Source: Actinomycetes bacterium
GTDB taxonomy: Bacteria > Actinomycetota > Actinomycetes > Propionibacteriales > Propionibacteriaceae
NCBI GenBank assembly: GCA_023393755.1
Contig: JAEXCA010000057.1
Location: forward strand, 1 to 19,422
DNA: 19,422 nucleotides
Direction of reading: 5' to 3'
Positions 14,499 to 19,422 of the stretch are shown piece after piece (the first letter of the stretch is position 1; every line of letters starts with the position of its first letter). Under the pieces are notes generated by a model, which was given only the letters and a program-made list of their open reading frames with translations, was not told where the DNA came from and did not search any database. Made by a program: the position numbers and the translations under genes.

Positions 14499-15155
14499 GT
14501 GGAGAGCCCGGGGAGCAGCACCTATGTGGCCAAGGTGGCCACCGCGCTCTCCGCCGAGCGGCTCAACCCCTACTTGCATGCGGCAAAAGGCGACCTCGCT
14601 GAGGCGGTTCGACTCTACGAGTGGAACCTTGCCGTCTCGGGTGCGTTCTACGAGGCGCTCGGCATCCTGGAAGTCGTGCTCCGCAACGCGCTGGGCGAGC
14701 AACTCGCTGCACACCACGGCACGTTGGCGGGTCACTGGTACGATAACCCTCTCGGGATCCTCTCTGTCCAAGCTGTCGACGACATCGCTGCGGCCCGGTA
14801 CCGGGTGGCCAAGCTACGTCGTGGTGAGTCGCCGGGCCGTGTGATCGCCGAGTTGAACTTCGGCTTCTGGAAGTTCCTGCTTGCCAGGCGCTATGAAGCA
14901 ACCCTCTGGACCGGGTACCTCCGCCACGCCTTCCCGAACCTCCGCCCACAGAACCGCGCCACCGTCCACAGCGCCCTGGACACGCTGCACACCCTCAGAA
15001 ATCGGATCGCGCACCACGAGCCGATCCACAAACGTGATCTGAGTGCGAACATGCTCACCATCTATCGCGTGCTCGACTGGATCGATCCTGATGTTCGTGC
15101 TTGGGCCGTCAGCGTCTCACGCCTGCAACCGCTCATCATCGGTCGGCCGCGCTGA
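14499..15155 (+). CDS. Abi-family HEPN protein (putative abortive-infection RNase)
   Basis: This 218-residue protein resembles the Abi_2/AbiD-F family of abortive infection proteins. The N-terminal part has YEWNLAVSGAFYEALGILEV followed by LRNALGEQL. The middle has AELNFGFWKFLLARRYE. The C-terminal RNRIAHHE at residues 167-174 is the HEPN RNase motif, with Arg167 and His172 in Rx4H spacing, followed by EPIHKRDL. The GTG start is chosen because AGGAGG lies seven bases upstream; an ATG at 14439 is open but falls inside the leader hairpin. In known systems such proteins cut or bind RNA and stop growth during phage attack. It sits between a divergent HNH gene and a tail-to-tail helix-turn-helix gene, in decayed mobile DNA. 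Confidence 0.8.
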   Translation: MESPGSSTYVAKVATALSAERLNPYLHAAKGDLAEAVRLYEWNLAVSGAFYEALGILEVVLRNALGEQLAAHHGTLAGHWYDNPLGILSVQAVDDIAAARYRVAKLRRGESPGRVIAELNFGFWKFLLARRYEATLWTGYLRHAFPNLRPQNRATVHSALDTLHTLRNRIAHHEPIHKRDLSANMLTIYRVLDWIDPDVRAWAVSVSRLQPLIIGRPR

Positions 15156-15465
15156 GCTCTGAAACTCGGCTCCGCCGTGTCTTCGCCCATACCGTGCCAC
15201 GATGCACGCCAAACTGCTTCGTCAGCGTGGTGACGCTGACGCCGTTGGCGCGGGCTGTTCGCATAGCGTCCACTTCCTTGTCGGTCAGCCGTGTTCGAGC
15301 GCGTCTCCTTGGCTCTGCGGCGGCCCCGATCAGTGGGTCATCGGGCTTGCAGACAGGCTCAGCGGCCCCGTCAGTGCGTTGATTCCACGCGGAGACGAGC
15401 CGATCGACGCGCTGTCGCCTGTTCCCGTAGTGGTCGATGGAGTCCACCCCAAGCCCCCACCCCAA
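15136..15465 (-). CDS. Helix-turn-helix protein, possibly a recombinase tail
   Basis: This 109-residue reading frame ends in a clear helix-turn-helix. Residues 60-98 contain RLTDKEVDAMRTARANG, then VTTLTKQFGVHRGTVWAKT, the pattern found at the C-terminus of resolvase/invertase-type recombinases and in small regulators. The N-terminal half (SIDHYGNRRQRVDRLVSAWN and onward) is not recognised. It begins with TTG, with GTG at 15447 as an alternative, so the start is unsure. Its end overlaps the end of the Abi-family gene by 20 bases tail to tail. It could be an independent regulator or the end of a lost DNA invertase. A 10-base direct repeat (CCACCCCAAG, 15444-15453 and 15457-15466) lies at its start. 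Confidence 0.55.
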   Translation of the reverse strand: MGWGLGVDSIDHYGNRRQRVDRLVSAWNQRTDGAAEPVCKPDDPLIGAAAEPRRRARTRLTDKEVDAMRTARANGVSVTTLTKQFGVHRGTVWAKTRRSRVSELSAADR

Positions 15466-15524
15466 GTGTCCTTACGGGAACACTCGACATCACTAGTGCC
15501 CCATAGGTGAACAACCCCCCTGTC

Positions 15525-15551
15525 GAGAATGAGAGTCATTCCGTGTAGTCT
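15525..15551 (+). promoter_or_regulatory. Fur/Zur-like palindrome at the surface-protein promoter
   Basis: GAATGA-GAG-TCATTC (15527-15541) is a perfect 6-base inverted repeat. Extended to 15525-15543 it matches the classic 19-base Fur-family box at about 13 positions by my count. A -10-like TAGTCT (15546-15551) follows. A Fur-family repressor such as Zur or Fur bound here would block the promoter. Fur, Zur and Mur sites cannot be told apart from one box. Confidence 0.45.
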
Positions 15552-15624
15552 CTGGTGTGACATCACCCCAGTTCTCTCGCTGCACGCTGCCCGAGCGCGC
15601 CCAGTGAACCGAAAGAAGAGCCGT

Positions 15625-17091
15625 ATGCGCGATCTGATCCCCCTCCCCGTCGAATCTGTAGGCGCGCGCAGTAGGTCACGCAGTTGGCTGGCCCGTACGG
15701 CGGCGTTCGCTGTGGTCGCCGCCGGACTGTTGGTGCCGAACCTGCTCGGCGGCAGCGTCGCCCACGCGGCGGAGGGCCCCGCCCCGGCCCCGCACCAGTA
15801 CCGGGTGCTGGAAACCGAGCACTCCGACACGATCGCCACCTTCTGGGACGACGGAGACTTCACCCTCGGCACGAAGGCGGACGTTGACGGGAACCTCGGG
15901 GTCCGTTTCCCCGCTGACGGCATCCTCGTCCACGTCAACGACCTCGCCCGCTACGACTCCTGGCCCGGCGCGGAGTTCGTCGCCCCGACCGGCTCGACCG
16001 TCTGGTTCGCACCCCAGACCCGCAAGGACGGCATGGTCTGGCCCGGGTTCTCCACCGAGTCCGTGCCCGGCGGCGTCCTGGACGGGCAGATCACCCTCAC
16101 CCTGGATGACATGACCGGCCCCGGCGATGTCGAGGTATGGACCAACGACGCCTTCGGCGGCATCCAGGAGCGCCTGTGGTCCTCGGACGAGGACCACAAG
16201 TCCTTCTCCCGCCCCATCGGCACCCACATGCATGCCAACTGGGCCTTCACCCAGCCCGGCACCTACCAGCTCACCGTCACCGCCTCCGCGACCGCAGTGG
16301 GCGGCGGGACGGTCACCGACACCAAGACCTACACCTTCGTCGCCGGCCCGCTCGCGGAGCAGGTCATCACCAGCCTGGACGTGTACGCCCACGGCGACAC
16401 CACCTTCACGGTCGGCGGCTCAGTCGAGCTGCATGCCACCGTCACCCCCGCCGCCGCTGAGGGGTATGTCGAGTTCCGCAACGGCAGCACCGTCCTCGGC
16501 CACCAGGAAGTCCAGGATGGTGAGGCCGAGTTCGACGTCACCGGCCTCGGCATCGGCACGTACAGCGTGACCGCGCACTTCGTGCCGAAGGTCACCAACT
16601 TCGCCACCGCCTCCCAGGACGGCCCGGTCCCGATCACCGTCACCGACGCTGCCGGCGTGCCATTCTCGATCACCGGCATCCAGGAGTCCTACCGGCCAGG
16701 CGACACAATGACGCTCCAGGTTGTGGGAGCGCAGTTGTCTGGCGACCAGAGCTTCACCTGGATGATGCGCAAGGCCGGAGATCCTGGCCTGGGGTACCAC
16801 AAGCAGTTCTCCGCCTCTGGCACGTACACCGTGCAGGTGGACGCGTCGATGGACGACTACGAGGTCATCGCTCTGTGGTGCCCGACTTCGTCGCGTTGCA
16901 ACACCAGCGAGAGCTGGCTCGCGAAGACTGACCCGGTCAGGATCGTCATCGATCAGGAGTCGCCGCGGCCGACGATCGCGATGACCTCACCGGAGCCGGG
17001 GACCACCCTCTACAAGGTGACGCGTGGCGTCTGGAGGTCACGGGGCTCGAACTCGCCGAGGGCGAGACGATGCAGTACGTCGTTCGGCTGA
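15625..17091 (+). CDS. Secreted surface protein with choice-of-anchor M domain, N-terminal part before a frameshift
   Basis: Residues 1-48 form a signal peptide: Arg-rich start, a hydrophobic stretch FAVVAAGLLVPNLLGG and a likely cut after AHA. A choice-of-anchor M domain spans about 57-241, from HQYRVLETEHSDTIATFWDD through GTHMHANWAFTQPGTYQLTV, whose His-rich H-x-H motif is typical. An Ig-like domain follows at about 250-340 and a related module, FSITGIQESYRPGDTMTL, at about 348-445. Actinobacterial proteins with this anchor domain often accompany metal ABC transporters. From about residue 464 the frame is wrong and the last 25 or so residues are not native; the true continuation is in the next frame. 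The ATG has AGAAGAG five bases upstream. Confidence 0.8.
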   Translation: MRDLIPLPVESVGARSRSRSWLARTAAFAVVAAGLLVPNLLGGSVAHAAEGPAPAPHQYRVLETEHSDTIATFWDDGDFTLGTKADVDGNLGVRFPADGILVHVNDLARYDSWPGAEFVAPTGSTVWFAPQTRKDGMVWPGFSTESVPGGVLDGQITLTLDDMTGPGDVEVWTNDAFGGIQERLWSSDEDHKSFSRPIGTHMHANWAFTQPGTYQLTVTASATAVGGGTVTDTKTYTFVAGPLAEQVITSLDVYAHGDTTFTVGGSVELHATVTPAAAEGYVEFRNGSTVLGHQEVQDGEAEFDVTGLGIGTYSVTAHFVPKVTNFATASQDGPVPITVTDAAGVPFSITGIQESYRPGDTMTLQVVGAQLSGDQSFTWMMRKAGDPGLGYHKQFSASGTYTVQVDASMDDYEVIALWCPTSSRCNTSESWLAKTDPVRIVIDQESPRPTIAMTSPEPGTTLYKVTRGVWRSRGSNSPRARRCSTSFG

Positions 17092-19352
17092 GTTCCGCAT
17101 CGTGGGGCACTGGCTTGCTGCCGCAGCTCGGCACGGTCACGGACAACGACACCGAGAACCATGTCCTCGAAGGTGTCGTGACCTCCGCCCTGCCCGTGCC
17201 TCTTCAGGTTGCGGCGCAGGTGGTGAGCAACGGGATTGCTGTACGGCAGTCTGCGCCGATCGATTTCACCATCGGCAGTTACGGTTTCCTCTTCTCGGGG
17301 CTGGATCCACTGTACTGGGAGGGCTCGACGCTACGTGTGAACGCGGAGATCGATCCGATCCGTGCGCAGGACGACTTCACCTACCAATGGTGGTTCAGCA
17401 AGGTCTCCAACTTCAGCACCTCCAACCCGAGCACTACCGTGTGGTCTGAGATGTCCAGCGAGATGCCGACCGTCGTTGAGCATCTGGTCAATGTCGAGGA
17501 CCACGACAACGGCTACCTGCGGCTGCGCGTCTACAAGGACGGCGAGCAGTTCCTGCAGAGCTCCTCGTTGCGTGTCTACGTCACAGATGACCCGGATGCG
17601 CAACTCTTCTCGCTCGCCGGTCTGAGCGCCCACTACCACCAGGGGGACACTGTTCGGTTCTCGCTCACGGCGTTCCCCGGGCCGCAGCCAGCCGACGAGA
17701 TCATCTGGGAATGGAAGTGGCCTGGGCTGGACTGGACGCTCCTGCCGGGTGCGTCCGGCATGAGCCATACCCTGATGGCCGAGCAGGCGTTGGACGGCGT
17801 GGAGGTGCGGGTCCGGCTGCTGCCGCCGGACCCGGCGGATGAGCCGCTGGTGTCGCAGGTTCGCACGATCGTCCACGACGATCACGGTGTGGCCGCTCGG
17901 CAAAAGCCGACGATCACCGGTGATACCTCGGTGGCCGAGGGCGACACCGTCACATTGGCCCGGGAGCTGCCGGCGAACGGTCAGACGATTCTCACTGAGC
18001 ACCGTTGGGAGCGCTTGACGGCCGGTGCCGAGGAGTGGACTGTGGTTGAGGGTCAGACCGGGGCGGAACTGTCGTTCACCGCTGCGGCGGCTGATGACGG
18101 CGCGCAGTACCGGGTCTCGCTGGTCAAGCCGAACGGTCAGCTCGCCTATGGCCCTTCGCCGACGGTGACGCTGGAGGTTGAGGCAGGGGCAGACCCGACC
18201 ACATCACCCACGGTGACCACCCAACCGGCGGATGTGTCGGTGGAGGCCGGGCAGGATGGGACCTTCACGGCGGCAGCCACGGGCACCCCGACGCCGACCG
18301 TGCAGTGGCAGTCCAAGACCGGCGATGGTGAATGGACCGACATTGCTGGTGCCACCGAGGCCACGCTCACCGTCGAGAACGCGACCGTTGGACAGTCCGG
18401 TACGCAGTACCGCGCGGTGTTCACGAATGCCGCTGACAGCGTGACGACCAACCCGGCCACGCTGACCGTGACCGAGCCAGCGCCGGAGCCGAACGCTCCG
18501 GTGGTGACGGCTCAGCCGGTCGATGTGATGGTGACGGCCGGTCAGGACGCGATCTTCTCGGCCGCGGCCTCGGGCGAGCCCGCGCCGACGGTGAAGTGGC
18601 AGTCCAGGACGGCCGATGGTGAGTGGACCGATATTGCTGGTGCCACCGATCCGATGCTGACGCTCGCGGGCACGACGGTTGAGCAGTCGGGTACGCAGTA
18701 CCAGGCGGTGTTCACCAACGTAGTGGGCAGCGTGCCCACGAGCGCGGCGACGTTGACGGTCACCCCCACTGGCCCCCATCCGGTACCGGTGGCGGCGAAG
18801 GTCATGGCCGCCGCGGTCAAGCAGACCTACGGCAAGACCGGGAAGTTGGTTGTCACGGTGTCGCCGAACGCGACCGGCACGGTGAAGGTCATGGCTGGGT
18901 CGAAGACCGTGACCGGCACTCTGTCGAACGGGAAGGCGACGGTGACGCTGCCTGCTAAGGCGTTGAGACCGGGCAGCCGCACGGTGTCGATTTCCTATGC
19001 CGGGGTGGACGGGAGGTTCAAGCCGTCTGCGGGTACGGCGGCGGTGAAGGTGGTCAAGGCCAAGCCGGTCGTGAAGGTCAAGCGGATCAAGGCGAAGGTC
19101 AAGCGCGGCAAGGTCGCGGTGTTCGAGGTGACCGTGACCGCCACCGGCGTGAAGCCCGGCGGCAAGGTCACGGTGAAGGTTGCCGCGAAGACGAAGACCG
19201 TGAAGCTGAACAAGAACGGCAAGGCCACCGTCAAGGCCAAGATCGGCAAGAAGACCAAGATCGGCAAGAAGACGGTCAAGGTCACCTACAACGGCAACAC
19301 GTATGTCGCCAAGGGCGAGGCCAAGGCGACCACGATCAGAGTGACCCGCTGA
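17070..19352 (+). CDS. Continuation of the surface protein: Ig-like repeats and Lys-rich C-terminus
   Basis: This frame continues the same protein; its real junction is near 17018, before GDAWRLEVTGLELAEG. Numbered from the ATG at 17070, two modules like those of the first half come at about 66-175 (FTIGSYGFLFSGLDPLYWEG) and 181-280 (FSLAGLSAHYHQGDTVRFSL). A further Ig-like segment follows, then two tandem Ig-like repeats of 97 residues at about 382-472 and 479-572. The last 185 or so residues form Ig-like modules extremely rich in Lys (VKVKRIKAKVKRGK, KIGKKTKIGKKTVKV). No LPXTG sorting signal or C-terminal membrane segment is seen. With no signal peptide of its own this part is useless unless joined to the first half. 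A hairpin terminator follows. Confidence 0.75.
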   Translation: MQYVVRLSSASWGTGLLPQLGTVTDNDTENHVLEGVVTSALPVPLQVAAQVVSNGIAVRQSAPIDFTIGSYGFLFSGLDPLYWEGSTLRVNAEIDPIRAQDDFTYQWWFSKVSNFSTSNPSTTVWSEMSSEMPTVVEHLVNVEDHDNGYLRLRVYKDGEQFLQSSSLRVYVTDDPDAQLFSLAGLSAHYHQGDTVRFSLTAFPGPQPADEIIWEWKWPGLDWTLLPGASGMSHTLMAEQALDGVEVRVRLLPPDPADEPLVSQVRTIVHDDHGVAARQKPTITGDTSVAEGDTVTLARELPANGQTILTEHRWERLTAGAEEWTVVEGQTGAELSFTAAAADDGAQYRVSLVKPNGQLAYGPSPTVTLEVEAGADPTTSPTVTTQPADVSVEAGQDGTFTAAATGTPTPTVQWQSKTGDGEWTDIAGATEATLTVENATVGQSGTQYRAVFTNAADSVTTNPATLTVTEPAPEPNAPVVTAQPVDVMVTAGQDAIFSAAASGEPAPTVKWQSRTADGEWTDIAGATDPMLTLAGTTVEQSGTQYQAVFTNVVGSVPTSAATLTVTPTGPHPVPVAAKVMAAAVKQTYGKTGKLVVTVSPNATGTVKVMAGSKTVTGTLSNGKATVTLPAKALRPGSRTVSISYAGVDGRFKPSAGTAAVKVVKAKPVVKVKRIKAKVKRGKVAVFEVTVTATGVKPGGKVTVKVAAKTKTVKLNKNGKATVKAKIGKKTKIGKKTVKVTYNGNTYVAKGEAKATTIRVTR
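18213..18786 (+). repeat. Two tandem Ig-like coding repeats, 291-base period
   Basis: Two copies begin at 18213 and 18504. Identical or near-identical runs such as GAGTGGACCGA(C/T)ATTGCTGG and GGTACGCAGTACC recur 291 bases apart, which is 97 codons. They encode the paired TTQPADVSVEAGQDG and TAQPVDVMVTAGQDA modules. Confidence 0.75.
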
Positions 19353-19379
19353 GAAGCCTCGATGGATGAGGGGAGTTCA

Positions 19380-19403
19380 GGGGCGGCCCATAGGGGCCGC
19401 CCC
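19380..19403 (+). terminator. Strong GC hairpin after the surface-protein gene
   Basis: GGGGCGGCCC (19380-19389) pairs perfectly with GGGCCGCCCC (19394-19403) around the loop ATAG, 28 bases after the stop. There is no T-tract, as is common for actinobacterial hairpin terminators. Confidence 0.7.
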
Positions 19404-19422
19404 AGAACCCCGCTGACAGAGC

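Noticed and set aside
15559..15566. GACATCAC repeated at 15486-15493 and 15559-15566 as a regulator site
   Set aside because: Two 8-base copies 73 bases apart on one strand are too weak to claim a site.
17010..17022. Programmed -1 frameshift in the surface-protein gene
   Set aside because: There is no slippery heptamer, and one added G restores the family-like sequence exactly, so mutation or error is simpler.
13096..19422. Second attachment-site copy of the tRNA 3' end marking the far edge of the element
   Set aside because: I looked for the CGCGGGTTCGAGCCCCGC core and found no repeat in the window.
1..19422. CRISPR array, rRNA genes or insertion-sequence transposases
   Set aside because: No regularly spaced repeats, no rRNA-like conserved stretches and no transposase motifs were seen.

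Overview
The window looks like chromosomal DNA from a high-GC Gram-positive bacterium (Actinomycetota). Strong G/C third-position bias, frequent GTG starts, ATGA-overlapping operons, a GTG-started HEPN/Abi gene and an actinobacterial choice-of-anchor M surface protein all point this way. A member of the Propionibacteriales is my guess, but nothing here proves it.

Region 1 (1-4654) is a tightly packed plus-strand operon for branched-chain amino acid uptake: livH, livM, livG, livF, then a CBS-CBS-ACT protein that probably senses an amino acid or nucleotide, then a small membrane protein with a GNAT-like tail. The substrate-binding protein is not visible and probably lies upstream. Region 2 (4673-7933) holds a minus-strand phosphohexomutase and a divergent glutamate-cysteine ligase family protein.

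Region 3 (8047-9973) has a translationally coupled ribbon-helix-helix regulator and VOC protein on the minus strand, a HAD hydrolase, and a 61-residue Cys-rich protein behind a near-perfect CsoR-type operator. Region 4 (10010-12968) alternates intact genes (DinB-like, carbon-nitrogen hydrolase, Cof-type HAD phosphatase) with two gene remnants not visible as intact ORFs: the C-terminal end of a GH46 chitosanase and a frameshifted, startless YoeB toxin.

Region 5 (13023-15465) is a decayed integrated element. A tRNA with anticodon CAT carries in its 3' half the last codons of a broken large serine recombinase. Next come an HNH endonuclease, a divergent HEPN/Abi-family protein preceded by a structured leader resembling the abiF RNA motif, and a small helix-turn-helix protein. 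The Abi protein plus its leader RNA is the best candidate here for a little-studied defence or toxin-antitoxin system.

Region 6 (15527-19403) encodes a secreted surface protein of about 1,240 residues (signal peptide, choice-of-anchor M domain, Ig-like repeats, very Lys-rich C-terminus). A single-base frameshift breaks it into two reading frames. A Fur/Zur-like palindrome precedes it, which would fit control by metal, and a strong GC hairpin follows it.
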